DNA of 64,000 bases from Pseudo-nitzschia pungens (GCA_037355855.1 CM074768.1:1178001-1242000); one strand, 5' to 3'. Counted from the stretch's first letter, positions 36,501-49,507 are shown. The notes: a model not told the origin generated them from the sequence alone. Translations and numbers: made by a program.

Positions 36501-39500
36501 TCCTCGAGGACTACCTCCATTGCCGGAAGTACCGGTTCGAACGCATTGATGGCAGCATCACGGGAAAAAAACGCCAGAGCGCAATCGACCGCTTCCAGGA
36601 CCCGTCGCAGACCAAGGAGGGCCAGGAGCCTCCCTTTGTCATGCTGTTGAGCACGCGCGCCGGTGGGGTGGGCATCAACCTGACGGCGGCCGATACTTGC
36701 GTAATTTTCGATTCAGACTGGAACCGTGAGTAACAACCGAGTACAAATAGTTTCGTGCTGTGATAAATGCGAAGGCTCCACGAGTAGAAATACCCAGTTC
36801 ACGCTGCGTCCCTCGCCTGTATGTCGTTTGCCATCCCTCTGTCTCATCATCTTGAACCTCCTGTCTTGCTCTTCTTGTCCTTGTCTTTCCATTTCGAAAT
36901 ATTCCTTTAGCCCAAAACGACATACAGGCCATGGCCCGGTGCCACCGAATCGGTCAAACCAAGAGCGTCAAGGTCTACCGCTTGCTCACAAGGAAGACGT
37001 ACGAGATGCAAATGTTTCACATGAGTTCACTCAAAATGGGATTGGATCAGGCCGTACTGACTGGCTTCGAGAGCAGCTCGTCAGGGGATGGGGCCATGAC
37101 TAAAGAAGAGGTCGAGAGGCTTTTGCGGCACGGTGCCTACGATATTTTCAACGAGGACAAGGCCGGAACCGCCGAGGCAGAATCAAACGATTTTGTTCAG
37201 CAGGACATCGATTCGATTCTCTCGCGAAGGAGTCGGAAAATTGTGCACGGGAACACGGGGACCGGAAGTTCCGCTGCAGGGGGTACCTTTTCCAAGGCGA
37301 GCTTTGTTCACAAGACACCTTCGAAGGAAGGAGAGAAGGGCTCCGCCGAAGACATTGACATTAACGATCCGGACTTTTGGAGCAAGATGGTAGGGGAAGC
37401 CAAGCCAGAAGAAGAATCAATCCTAAAACCAAGACGGCGCAATCAGACCAACTACGACGAGAAGAATTGGGATAGAAACCTTCAAAAAGCGCTAAAATTT
37501 GGCGGTGGAGATGAATCGGACATTTTTACCGACAGTGACGACGATGACGATGACGACGAAAGTGCCGAAGGAGACGTTCAAGAACGGACTCGCTGGGGTG
37601 GTCCGCAGCCGGAGCACTGGAGACGAGACCAGGTTGAGTCGGTCCTGGCGCGAATCGAAAAGAATGGCTATGGATTGATTCCTTGGGATCAATTCGTGAC
37701 AGAACTCCCGAAGGGTTTTGACAAATTCCCAAAGGAAGAGGTCCATCGAATGGCATGGTCCCTGGTTTTGATTGCCCTTTGCGAAACAGCGACGAGCCAG
37801 GGATTGGCGGAAGCAAAGCGGTCGAAGTCAAGAGCCGAGAAAAAACGAGACAACGATGGGGGAGACGAGGGCGGAGGTCTTGTAGAACAAAGGAACGAAG
37901 CGACTACGATCACTATATCCGATGGGGAATTGAAAGAAGTCGCCTTCAAACGATTGTGGGACAACCATTCCAGCTGGGCAACAATTGCATTGGGAGATGC
38001 GATATCCTACGTGCGCAGTCATGATCCCCGTGTAGATGATGAGTCTGGTGACCAAATAGAACGAGAGATACACGAGGTATTCAAAAACCAATTGTGGCCA
38101 TCACTCCAGGGAAGGGGATGGAAGATAATTGACGAAGACGAGGAAGAGACATATATGTACGAAAAACGAAAGTTCGCTTCACCTGCTGCCGTAATGAACG
38201 ATGTTGCCCGGATTCACCCAGAATTAGAGAAACTTGTCATTGGATTGCTGAACAATTTGGAACAATCGAAGTTGCAGGTTGGTCAGCAGAGGGACTTCGA
38301 AAAAGAACAAGAACTAGGATTGACTGTCTCTAATGTCAACTTAAAGTCCCTCCAAAATCTTCTGAAGCGATATTCACCAATGCAGCTTTTGTATGATCGA
38401 TCACGGAAAGCAAATAAAATATCCTTGAGACTGAGACTCTTGGTTGCGTGCTATTACATCCGTGCTGCAACTGAAATTGTGAAAGAAGTTGATGAGCAGT
38501 CATCGAAGTCGGAGCACGAGTTTTCGTCCGATGATGACAAGCTCTGCGATGTTCTGGGCATAGATTCAAGGAGTGGCCTTCCTCATCCACTTTGGTCCAG
38601 AAAACACGATGCAATCTTAGTGCGCAGCATTGCAAAGCATGGATGGGTAGATATTGACTCGAATTTGAAAGATATTGTGAATGATAAAGGTATTAAGTGG
38701 GGATTCCCCTTTGAGGCCTCGAACAATGCCCCTGTGCAACGAATGGGAGAACAGGAAACAAAGAATATTCGTGCAACAGCGGAAAGAGCGGCTTCAATTC
38801 TCAATGAAAAACCCAAGATTTTTGAGATTTTGACTGGGTTTAATAAAAAGCTAGGTACGCTTGTGCTGAGAGATGGGTTCTGATGTTTCTTCCAATTCAC
38901 TTGTATTTCTAATGTGCCTTTTGTTGCTGTCTAAAGTGATTGATTCGTACGGCCTGACGCAACACAATGACGACGATGAAATGGACGACGGAGATGAGAA
39001 ATGGAGGGTTGACAAAAGCCTCTTGCACGAGGCATCCAAGAAGAAGAAGCCAGTCGAAGAAGCCGTTGATCTACCTGCCAAGAAAGATATTCTTAAGCGT
39101 GCAAAAATTGTCATCCAGAAGACACTCGCCAAGTTGCGCTCGGGAGGTTCCAGTAAGGCAGTTTCATCTGCGAAGACAGTTGACGAGGAGGTGAAAAGTA
39201 ACGAAAGTAATGGTTACATTGTCATCGACCAGGGCAGTCGGTGCAACATTCTTCTCGCAGAGATGGTACGAGCATTGGTGAAAGGATCTACAAAGGTATC
39301 CGTCCAACTACGCCAGATGGTAAGATTCAATGCAGTAATGCTGGAAATACAATGTAACATCGTGTGCAGCTTCGATTTTAGAACGGGTCCATGTATTCTC
39401 AATAATTCAACGGTCTTTCGTTGATTTTTTTACTCCCTTGTTCATTTCAGTGGCAAATGAGTCACGCCGAGGCGAAAGCGCTAAAAGCCATGTTGGAACT

Positions 39501-41395
39501 TCAGGCTGACAAGAAGAAAGAAGTGGAAGAATTGAACAGAATCATGGAACAGATTGCTCTCGCGAAATGGGCTTCCAAACGCTCCATGACTCAGGGAAAA
39601 AATGTACTGCGTGTCATGCTAGGGGATAAGCCACAAGTGCCGCGTAACGAAACCAATCAGGACAAAATTTTTCCGGCCGAGAAAACTGCTCCGGTTCCAG
39701 GCACAAGAACCAGGGCACCTGCAAAGAAAAAAGTGAGGAGAAATGATCCACCGTTGGGAGAGAAGGCCATTATGAAGGCAATGAAAAAGGCCCATGACCA
39801 CAACTCAGGAATGTCTTTTGGTTTCCTAAGTAACAAGGAAGATGTTGGCATACAACTCACTCTAATTGAGACTTATATACTGTCGGTGTTTTGTTGCGAG
39901 GGAATTCCATTGAATTTCGATTCGGAATCAAAGAAATCAAGCTTAAGTAACGGAAAGACTTGGGACGACATTTCGAGAAGTCTGACAGACATGGCGAGGC
40001 AGCAGCAACAACACGCGGAAGATATGGTGGGAATCTGCAAAGCAGCTCTCGCGAAGGGTGCAAGTCAAGATCTAGATGAGAAACAATCAAAGGTGTTAGC
40101 ATCGAACCTTTCGAAAGCCGAATCTGACTTTGCTACTAGGGAAGAAGCCGCTCGTCTCGCCAATGATTTTAGCGATCGACCGAGTGAAAGATTGTCGAAG
40201 AAAAGGTATGATATTTCTGCTTCTATTTTCGGTCGTCGATGGAGACAAATTTATTTTTCTCGTGCTAACATTCATCATTTGCGTTTGATGCACATCTATC
40301 CGTCTTCGCCCTAGCATCATGCTTATGGAAAAGGTCCGAGCATACGGAACCGGGAAAGTAAGCAACGGGAAGGGAACGACAAAGTATGAAAATTACCTTG
40401 GACCGAAGATACCAAAATGGTTTGGGAAGGAATTAGCGCGTGCTGCAGCGACCCACGATATTTTGGATGACGAAAACAAACCACAATCCTGGACCACTGC
40501 TGACATTTCAGAGACGATTCAAAACAATCCCGACTACAACAAATCAGTTGTGTCCGCCTTCTTAGACAAGCTATCCGCCAGACAGGTAACAAGTCAAATC
40601 GCTTTGATGTCGAGGTTGCGATCGCTTCTGACTCAACATGACGAGAAAGAATTCCGTGCAAAACTATTACGAGGCATCAAACAGTCAAGCAGAACCGATG
40701 ATGAATGGGATAAGCAACCAGAATGGTGGGATAATTCAACGGAGGAGCATTCATTTCTCCTGTTAACCAAGCTGAATGAGTACGGATTCACAAAAATAAT
40801 GATGGTCGCCAAGGCTCGTGATGGCTTTGGTGCTCCAGATGAAGACTATGACGACATGATCGACATGAAATTGACCAAACCGTCGATTCAAACTCGTGCG
40901 AATCAACTCGTGCGGGAACTTCATGCCATTGAAGATCACGAAAATATGTTACAAATGGTGGCGAAGCGCCGAAAGAGTTCACAGGGTAAATACGATTCCC
41001 TCGCTGTCGTTAGCAGTGGTAAAGCTGGTTCAAAGAAAACATCGCTTGCCGATGGAACCAGTGGCAGTGCGGCGTCACCGTCCAACAGCGTCAACGGAAA
41101 GTCGAAAAAGAATACGGTGCAAACTGGTCTTAAGGCATTTTTTTCCACGGCCAATGGCAAGAAGAAAACGAGTGGAGGCAGCACAGGCAACAAACTTTCG
41201 CCAAGTGGCAGTAAACGAAAAGAGTCGACGCCTTCGCCAAAAAGCAACATCATGGGATCCAGCAGTGGTAATAGCAGCGATGAGAACAGCGCTCATCGAA
41301 AGAAATTCAAGTCGGCATCTGATGAATCATCAGTGGAGGAGATGGAAGTAGAAGGACAAGAGAGTGGCGGTGTTGAAGTCGTTGTTATAGATTGA
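33575..41395 (+). CDS. CHD-type chromatin remodelling ATPase (six exons, about 2377 aa)
   Basis: Proposed join: 33575-33595, 33776-36725, 36911-38854, 38937-39319, 39451-40205, 40315-41395; all introns are GT..AG and the frame closes exactly. Splicing across 36725/36911 restores the conserved [20 protein letters not shown] of SNF2 motif VI. The short first exon encodes MGRRNRK. Order: an acidic/basic disordered leader (about 330 residues), two chromodomains (YLVKWNGLSYLHVSWE; FLVKWSSLNYSECSYE), SNF2 ATPase with Walker A DEMGLGKT (about 35460) and DEAH (about 35857), helicase C lobe (ILIFSQFK; STRAGGVGINL), then a long C-terminal part with an acidic patch and helical regions that may hold SANT/SLIDE-like modules. 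It uses ATP to slide nucleosomes and probably reads methylated histone tails in the nucleus. The family call is certain, the subclass (CHD1-like) less so. Confidence 0.93.
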
Positions 41396-42506
41396 AAACA
41401 TTGGTCGATAAACACAACGCAACAGCAAATATATTGCACTGCTAAAGGGGTAAACTAAAGTATTTTCTGGGGGTAAATCGTGTTCATTTGCAAAGTGCAA
41501 TACTCTGGCATTGAGAGAAAGCCGGTGTCATATTTTTTCCTAAAAATTAGTAATGAATAGATTTGCTATTATTATTACGAAACCAAAATATTGTTCGAGG
41601 GAATGTTTCTTATTGTTGAGGTGAACCTTGCTGATGATTGATATCAGTACCGGTGCCAGTATTCTTGATTGGACAGCAATCAGTGTGAACAACGGATACG
41701 CAAAAATAATACTCTTGCGTCTACGACTGATCTCAGTTGACAGCAACTTGACACTAATCACAGTTTTACTTCGTAACTTAGTTGTTAGTGCTGCCTGTGA
41801 TGTCATGGATCTTCTCCTTGTATGGCGCGATGACATAAAATATGAGACCCCGCTTCCGGCAAAATGAGACTGAAACGCATCTTAAAAACAAAAAAGATAA
41901 ATGTTTGAAATTTCAAACGACAATCTTCGTGAGGTTTTTGTCTGATACTTGGACAGGAGGCGAGCAGGTCCAACAAAATAATTATGCTTGGATGTGCCAG
42001 TAAGATGTTTGATGCCATTTTTCTTCGACTTCCCATTCGGATTCCGTCATTTTTGTGGCGACTTATCGGCAGAAAGTTTCAGGGGCAACCGCCTCGCGCA
42101 TGGTCACTTGGTAGAAGCGGATCGTATGGTACTTAGAGCTCACGGGTACGGTGCACGACCACCTCTTCTCTTTCTCCCTCGAGGCTAAACGTTCTTAGGC
42201 GCAGATAATAACGTTTCAACTTCCCCGCCACTCACGGCACCACTGAAGAGAAGTCGCAGCAGTTTTTATTACGGCACGCAGCAGTTAGCATAACGCAAGC
42301 AATATGTTACTTACAGTGTAGTATGTGCATCATCGCCAGGTAAGATCGTACATCGTACATCACCAAATTCACCTGAAGCATTCACAATAGTTGTACCGCG
42401 AATTAACACAAAGCTGGTGCATTGATTGGTCCGATGGCACCATTCTAAAACGTAGCAATACCGCAAAATACTGCGTTCGAAGAGCACAGAGCAGCGATCT
42501 ACAAAA
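41396..42506. other. Intergenic region
   Basis: No gene recognised. Short frames at 41540-41867 and 41988-42188 lack domains. A/T-rich DNA after the CHD stop probably includes its 3' end. Confidence 0.5.
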
Positions 42507-43352
42507 ATGGTTTTAACTCCCATATCCGAAGAACGCCATGTTTCATTTGCGTCGAGGTGTGTGCAGGTGGAAGGGAACTCTTTCGTCACGTGCATGGATG
42601 TCGTGGAAGTCAGATTTATAAAGCCTCTCTCCCAATACTCGAGTGGAGACAAACGCGATATTTGGTACACTGGCCAAGAGATAAGGGCAATGAAGCAGAC
42701 CGCCTTTCGGGACATCGACGTACGAAAGGAAGAAATGAAATACATCAGCAAAAAGCGGGGTAAACACCGAGAATACACTTGCGACATTCGGGGCTTAGAA
42801 CGACTTGTATATACGGGGGACCACACAGACTGTCTTCGACGAAGATATGATTCTCTTCGTGCTGTGTTGCAAGAACAGTACAATCAACGCCCTTGGATGT
42901 ACAGCGAAAGCACTCCCGATAGTGTCATCGTTCCCGGGGATATGGATCTTGATGACGAACGGATTCGACAAGTTTGCATAGCAATGGGGGGTACGATAAA
43001 GAGTCAAGAAAAGGCGCAAGAAATTGCCAAAGAAGACGAAGCATATGCCAGAGATTACTTGCAACAGAACTGCGAACAGCAACAGCAAGACATTTGCTTG
43101 GATGGCGACGATGATACTAGTTCGAATTCTAGTAGCAGGAAACAGCGACAGCACGCGACTATCTTGTCACCAATAATGGGGAGGAATGGCAACCGAAGAT
43201 CGGGCATGAATATTCCTTCTTCAGGTGACTGTTGTTGGTGCGTAGAAGTCGTGAACGTTGTTGGGCGCTCTCTGCTTTTGCATTCCATGCTCAAACCGTT
43301 TCTGGAAATGAATCAGGTGGACGCTATTTTGGAACCGCCAGCCTCACAATAG
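42507..43352 (+). CDS. Protein of unknown function with IWY-type N-terminal domain (281 aa)
   Basis: ATG at 42507, single exon. The N-terminal 100 residues contain an HVSF strand followed by a charged region and IWYTGQEIRAMKQ. I associate this layout (VSF...IWY.xx(D/E)...) with a family expanded in diatoms and other stramenopiles whose function is not known to me. Residues about 75-130 are basic and helical (RGLERLVYTGDHTDCLRRR), probably packing onto the first domain. The middle includes an acidic helix, a Gln-rich segment and a Ser/Asp stretch. The C-terminus has a hydrophobic Cys-containing segment (GDCCWCVEVVNVVGRSLLL). No targeting signal or membrane span is convincing. The function cannot be inferred. 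Confidence 0.75.
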   Translation: MVLTPISEERHVSFASRCVQVEGNSFVTCMDVVEVRFIKPLSQYSSGDKRDIWYTGQEIRAMKQTAFRDIDVRKEEMKYISKKRGKHREYTCDIRGLERLVYTGDHTDCLRRRYDSLRAVLQEQYNQRPWMYSESTPDSVIVPGDMDLDDERIRQVCIAMGGTIKSQEKAQEIAKEDEAYARDYLQQNCEQQQQDICLDGDDDTSSNSSSRKQRQHATILSPIMGRNGNRRSGMNIPSSGDCCWCVEVVNVVGRSLLLHSMLKPFLEMNQVDAILEPPASQ

Positions 43353-44587
43353 AGGGAAGAAGACAAGGCGAGGAAACATCCGTATTGCACATACATTTTG
43401 TATTACAAAAGTCGAGTCTTTTACGACAATTGATTTTATTTCTTACTGTAATGTTAACATTATATTATAATATCCAATCATTCTAATCAAAACGTGTTTT
43501 AATTGGCAAAGCTGTCAGTCCCCTCATCTGCTCCTCTTCGGAACTTTGTTTCCGATCCGATGAATTAGACATTATATTTCTTTCGCACCTGCAGTATAAG
43601 TGATTGGACTACCGTACCTGGCTTTGAATCAATCTGTTCCTGACTTTATGGTCGAAAGATGAGTTTACAGTATTTCGAATTGCATCATCTTTTCCCTTAC
43701 CCGTATCGCATGCGGATGCAAAAAATGATATAACATTCCTACTCATTCGTATCCTTACAAAACAAAATGGATTTGGGAAGGGAGCACCTACATCAGAATT
43801 CCTCAAGGTGTCAGACAAGGTAAGCCCTGGCTGGGCAAGAGAATTTCAGATACCCATCCTATGAGGGAGTCCAAGAGATAGAGCGATCCATCCCCGTTGG
43901 TAATGTCTGTCAGAGTGCTTCGGTGGAAGGAGGACGAATCACAGTTTTTTTGCCATCCGGTAGAGTTGAAAAATTTTGCTCAGACATGGGGAGTCTCAAA
44001 GAGCCGCCGGAAATTGAAACGTCTGGTAACTACATTTCCTTGTTACTCGCAAGTGGGGGACATGTCGTTATGACGCCCCCAACCGAGAAGAGACACAAGG
44101 CAGTGGCTACAAGCGAGAGTTAATGAATTAATTAATAGACGTATTTAAAAAACTTTAATATACAAGCTAGAGTTAAACAATTTCAGCACCATGATGGAAC
44201 TCGGATGCGAATGCGGGCAAAAGGTGTCACGGTTTCCGTATGAAGACTTGCAGTGTGCAGAGAATGGATGCTGACTCTTATTTCAAGGACTAAAGAAAGT
44301 TTATTACTAAACACAATGAAATTTATTTATTTGGTTTTCCGTCCATTTTAAGGATCGTTTTCGATGTAGGTTATGAGAATCCAAAAACCCTTCCTTGCAT
44401 TTCTTCGTAGAGGGAAACAATGGATCCACGTCACATCCACTTGATCATCTCCAGTAAACAAATATTAGAACCACGTCGAATAAATGGGAAAAGGCGGAAC
44501 AAACTGATTTACGACTTTTTCGCGTCAAAATTCATTCATTCGTTCACCATGTCCCGTCCTCATGTGGTTGTCGTTGCTACCAAATGT
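43353..44587. other. Intergenic region, one weak small frame
   Basis: A 66-codon plus-strand frame at 43923-44123 (MEGGRITVFLPSGRVEKFC...) has protein-like composition, and related text seems to continue upstream in other phases (about 43750-43920). It may be the decayed end of a gene. I do not call it. The remainder is A/T-rich with no recognised feature. Confidence 0.4.
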
Positions 44588-45375
44588 TTACTCTTCGTAC
44601 GAAATATCAACAGTGATTTCTCCATTGGCACTCAACAAGTTGAAGTCGACAGTCTTCTCGAAGCGCTTGGGCGAGGAAGTAATGTCCTCGTGCTCGAGCT
44701 TGATCTTGCATTTTCCTGCCTTGTCGTCACTTGAACCAACGTCGGCATCCATTACACGCAGGGACAAAACCATGTTGTCGAGAGTTGGGATGTTGAAAGT
44801 GAAGGTCTCGTCCCACACGGGGTTAAGGTCTCCCGACTTGGTGGAGGTCTTTTGGTATCCGTAGTCGACATCACGAATCTGAAGCGAATCAACGAAAATT
44901 TTAAAAGAACATGAGAAATGACCGAGACAAGACAACATAGCGTAGGCGAGAAAGTTTGCGTGGAACCACAAACAACGGTTCTTGTATGAAACAAAAGGAC
45001 GCATGAAGGGAACCACCGGTATGGATTGTGCCTTATTTCACCGACCCACTCAAACTCAGAATAGCTATTGGGCCGTTCACTCTGCCATATGAATTTCATG
45101 CAAAACTTACCAAGTTGTCTTGTTCGAGTTCTACGAACAAGGGATCGAGAGTATCATGTCAGGAACCGAGTCGGCAATGTTAGACAGTTAATGTTGTCGG
45201 GGTTTGTTTGACTTAAAACTCCTTGGATCCGAAATTCAGAAGACATAGCAAAACGTGACAACACAAGGCGGACACCCCTGGACTTACCAAGCTTAACGTA
45301 AGCATCCGTCTTTCCCAGCAGATCCTTATCAGCCAAGTTGGTGGCCTTGACAACGGTGACAGTGAGAACGCCCAT
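44588..45375 (-). CDS. Small C2-domain protein with a 20-nt microexon (132 aa)
   Basis: Proposed exons on the minus strand: 45375-45288 (MGVLTVTVV...), 45131-45112 (20 nt), 44878-44588. Donors are GTAAGT and GTAAGT-like; acceptors are TAG and CAG. The microexon encodes the strand E-L-E-Q-D-N-L and restores the frame exactly: the first two exons total 108 nt. The product is a single C2 domain: NLADKDLLGKTDAYVKL, then DLNPVWDETFTFNI, then a DADVGSSDD loop. Candidate Ca2+ ligands are Asp16/Asp18, Asp24, Asp80, Asp82 and Asp87/88. It would bind membranes in a calcium-dependent way. No membrane anchor or other domain is present, so it is a minimal C2 protein like those of plants and protists. Confidence 0.87.
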
Positions 45376-46269
45376 GTTGAATGTTTTTTGTTTGGGAAAT
45401 AGATTAGTTGCGGAAGTTGACTTCTTTGAAGCTTCTGGTTCTTGGATTGTGAGAATGTGCAAATGACTATCCGAGAAGAAAAAAGGGCGAAGAAAGATAT
45501 TATTTTCTCGTTTCGAGTGAAACGACGAGACACGTTCGAAAGCATCAAAGATTGTGTCGGGGTAAGATCAACCATAAGGAATCAAGTCGAACACAAGTAA
45601 GGCTTACTTCGTTCTTCAGTAACGAGCTGTACGTTGGGATTTACGTAGACGGAATCTTTCGAAATAAATATGAAGTATCTACCGGAAACGAACAGATTTG
45701 ATTGGTCCATTTTCTTGTATCTCAGTCGTGTGGCGTATTATTTCTCGGAGTCTAATGATGAAAGATTTTCCGAATAACCTTACCAGTATTACGTAATGCT
45801 ACCGTCAGTTACTCGTAAATGGTGCATACAGTTTTACGGGAAGACCCCTCAGTTGATCAGAGTAACCTTATGCAGTCGTGGAAAAAAAATTCAATATCGT
45901 TCGTGGTTCAGAAAAACCAACGGTTCGTTGTCGTTGAAATCCGTCGCTAACAATTGCAAGCAATCGCAAGTATCATGATTATTGAAGACGATGTTGATTC
46001 TCATTCCACACAACGAAGCAATACATAGCTGCGCCCTGTTAATAAAGTCCCTTGAGCCGGCATTGAAGATGAATCCAATTTTCATCTAATCAGAACTGAA
46101 TTTGTAACATTCAATTGTAATACACGGAATTTCAAAAGCGAGACCCAAAGTTCAGATTGAATTGACACTACCGTAATTACGCAGTAAAATCTTACTACGT
46201 ACTACTTACATGTATCATGAGAACTCTACTCATGCAAGTCTGAATCGTTAGGGGACTCTACGTTACTAC

Positions 46270-46365
46270 GAAATTCGTAACAGCTGTCCTCCGGTCAAGG
46301 TACAAATCACAGTAGTACATTACTGTACATTGGAACGGGGAAAAACGGACAGCTGTTAGGAACTT
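46270..46365. mobile_element. Short inverted-repeat element (MITE-like), copy 1
   Basis: Bounded by ATTCGTAACAGCTGTCC and GGACAGCTGTTAGGAAC, which are inverted repeats of each other. About 95 bp, non-coding. Confidence 0.6.
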
Positions 46366-46437
46366 TCAAACTTTGTAGTACCGTACAGAACTGAGAACGG
46401 TAGGTTAAGATTGTGATCGTAACCTTAGTACGAAATT

Positions 46438-46535
46438 CGTATCAGCTGCCCTCCGGTCCACGTACAAATAATTAGGACATTGGTAAGGTTACCAGGTAAG
46501 GTCACGTAAAAAAACGCACAGCTGTTAGGAACTTT
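46438..46535. mobile_element. Short inverted-repeat element (MITE-like), copy 2
   Basis: Bounded by ATTCGTATCAGCTGCCC and ACAGCTGTTAGGAACTTT; similar in length and ends to the copy at 46270. Confidence 0.6.
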
Positions 46536-48243
46536 GTACAGTAATGTAGTAATCTTACTACTACTTTTCGCTCTTTCTTCAACTACTACGTACTACAGTA
46601 CATGGAATTTCAAAAGCGAGACCCAAAGTTCAGATTGAATTGACAATACGTACATGTATTATGAGAACTCTACTGATGCAAGAAGTCTGAATGAATCGTG
46701 ATCGTAACCTTACTTCGTGTACTACTTTTCGCTCTTGTTCTTCTTTGTTTCTTCTTGTTGATTCAGTCAACAAGTCATAGTAGTGATCACTAAGTATTAT
46801 TTTTCTAACAAGCTCCACTCCAATGATCACTACCAGTACCATATCACTGTATTCATCTTCATTCCAATTAGCCATCTATTCTGGTCTGATGTGGAATTCT
46901 AATTAGACACTGAGGTTGCATTCAGATTTTCAATCTAGTTTTGTAAGATGGCAAGGAGCAAGTTTTCTTGAGTCCTGGTGGGAATGACCTACTAACAGTC
47001 AAAGAATTTCAGTCCTACGTACTCTCCTGGACTCAAATGTGTGATGAACAAAATGAGTAAAAAAACTAGTGTTCAGTTACAAGTGGGATTACTGAACTCT
47101 TTTGATGGAATAATAGTTTAATTGGCTTTTTCAAACAACTATGCTACTAGTAATTCTACTAGTAGTAACAAAAATGTCTCCAGCAATTTTAACAGGACAT
47201 ACTATTGCACTTGCATACAAAATCTGAACCAGCTTCACCATGAATTATACACAACTCTACCTTTTCTAAACTACTACTAAAATCATAGAAAGCAACTACT
47301 AGTGCTACTACTAATACTACTAATAGTATGTTGCACAACTTGTAGCAGTCTTTGGCATTGCTGGTAATAGTACTGGATACAGGATTCCAGAAAATCTTAG
47401 TTTCTGAAGCAGCAGAAAAAGAAAAACAGACTGGTGGGGGAACTGGGAAACCAAAATTCATGCAATATTAACAATATGAAAAGGGCAGCTTGTGCAGTGT
47501 TATTATCACAAAAGTGGATTCTTGATTCTGTTACCAATTCAATGATTTCACAACACATTGTATTTTGGTTCCTGACATGGGCCTCCTAAGGATGAAGATG
47601 AAGGCATCGACAAGAATGACATTGCACTCTCCAGCTGTGAAGATATCCAAGATGCTATGGACTGTGCTAAGGTTCCTGTGTAGGGAACTGTACTGAGGCT
47701 ACAGGTATTAACCTCCAGTAACTGCCTACAAGGTGCTAAGCTGTTTGCTCAACACTTAGCAACAGGCTTAGCAACAGGCTTATTCAAAGGTGCTATGGGG
47801 TGCTAACACCAAGTGACCAGGGTCCTCGTGGAGGATTTATACCAGTTACAAGAAGGACCCAGGTATAGCACCACCGCTAGCACACTGTAGTAGCATAGTG
47901 CTACAAGGTTAAGGTTGCTACTTTTATGAGATAGTTGGTATGCTAACATACTATGCTACCATAGTATGCTACTGTTGGGCTGCGGTCATTTGTGTACAAT
48001 ATGTACTATAACCGGATACCCAGCCCATGCAGTGATAAGCAAGCAACTAAGCGAGCGCGCTAGTAATGCGAGCTAGCACAGCTCACAAATAAGACCGCTC
48101 ACTAAATGCTACTCCGGGTGCTACCCATACAATGATACAGTACTGAACCTACAGAGCTGTACACTACTGTACAGCGCTGTATAGTGCTAAGTGTTATTAT
48201 ACGAGACAGCGAAGCAAGCTGTCACACCAGAGCTGAGCTGCAC

Positions 48244-48720
48244 TCAGCTCCCTCCATTCTTCTTCTTCCACCTAAAATAAAGACCTATCATGCCCTCCCC
48301 TTTCGATGATCCCTTTTGTACCTCTAGGGGAGTATCCTTGTAGTAACTGAGTGCATGCAATAGCATTTGAACAGTATCCTCTGTAGTCTCACGATTTGCC
48401 AGCACTCCGTGCTGTCCTGTTGTTAATGCTCTCGTATTGCCGACCGGCAAATATCATTACACAGCAGCAGCATTCTTCTTATGCACTGCTGGCTTGATCA
48501 AACCATTGTCAACAACCCCCCTGTGTGAATGGTGGTGATAGGTGACTAGTGGTTTGCCTTCTTTTTGAGAGTTTCCTTCATCCAAATGACATGCTGCTGT
48601 GGTTCTTCTACTTTTTTTGCTGCCAGTGTTGTTGTTGGTGGTACTTCCAAAAAGCGATCCTTGATGAGCAACAAAAAATCTCCCCAGAAAAGGCAGGAGT
48701 GCATAAAACATACCGTGCAT
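48244..48720 (-). pseudogene. Possible coding remnant of unknown origin
   Basis: Two adjacent minus-strand frames (48720-48457 and 48450-48244) are separated by one stop codon and a phase change. Their text looks protein-like (ALTTGQHGVLANRETTED; CHLDEGNSQ), but I do not recognise a family. They end about 50 bp left of fold-back element B. They might be a decayed host gene or an old mobile-element frame. Confidence 0.3.
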
Positions 48721-48762
48721 ATGTGGTCAATGGTGAGAACCACCCTTTTAAAAATTCAAATT

Positions 48763-48773
48763 GATCCTGGCCA
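48763..48773. repeat. Target-site duplication of element B, left copy (11 bp)
   Basis: GATCCTGGCCA, repeated directly at 53223-53233. Confidence 0.82.
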
Positions 48774-49503
48774 GAGCCTGGAACGCAGAAACAACAATCG
48801 AAGTTGAAGGGAACGCAGGTAGGGTATTTCGAGTCAGAATTCTTCCATGGGTACGCTAATCTGGTAAAAAACCAAAACAGGGATGAATTTGGTACGCAAA
48901 TCTGGTAATGAAAACAGATGATAATTCCCACTCTATCCACATATACAGTAATGTAGTATTTTTTAATGATGTTAGTGGGCAATATTGCGTGCACCGGGAG
49001 AAAAACACGCACGGTAATTTGCACCGTAACATGCACGATAACATGCACGATAACATGCACAATAACATTCACAATAACATTCACAGTAACATACATGTAA
49101 ATATCAATCATTGTCGTAAACGTTCAATTAGTAACCATTTCCAACTGGTTACCGGTAAATATCATTCTTACAGGTCAAATAGTTTTAAAAATTTAACACG
49201 TAGATTCATTCAAAAATCTTCTGTACTCAAACTGGTACAAACCGGTACAAGCGGGTACTGAAGCCGGGTTGGTTGTATGACAGGGTCAACTGGGTCAACT
49301 GGTCTGTACCACCCTTTTGTACCCGGTTGGCCCGGTACAGAAGATTTTTGAATCTACGTGTTAAATTGTACTAATTGTACTTGTACCGGGTTGTTCGATA
49401 ATTAAAATAATGTTTGGTAGAATCTCCGTCTTTGAATCTCCCTATTAATTTTATAGTTATTTTCTATTACCGGTATTGAACGTTTACGACCATGATTGAG
49501 ATA

Positions 49504-49507
49504 TTAT
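49504..49507. repeat. Target-site duplication of element C, left copy
   Basis: TTAT, repeated at 53114-53117. Four bases are few, so this alone is weak support; it agrees with the position of the inverted repeats. Confidence 0.55.

Larger units (their letters stand above)
46124..46705. repeat. Direct duplication flanking two short inverted-repeat elements
   Basis: GGAATTTCAAAAGCGAGACC and the following 22 bp occur at 46126 and 46604, identical by eye. A second shared block, ATGAGAACTCTACT then ATGCAAG, follows each (about 46218 and 46663). The first copy carries about 45 bp between the two blocks that the second lacks. Confidence 0.8.
45376..48243. other. Gene-poor region with short repeats
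   Basis: No gene recognised over almost 2.9 kb. It holds two copies of a short inverted-repeat element (46270-46365 and 46438-46535), a direct duplication (46124-46250 and 46602-46705), and from 47650 to 48240 DNA dense in TAGCA/ATGCTA words with local palindromes (for example CTATGCTACCATAGTATGC near 47951). Confidence 0.45.

Noticed and set aside
36675..36932. Small gene candidates over CHD intron 2
   Set aside because: The region is a GT..AG intron whose removal restores a conserved SNF2 motif.
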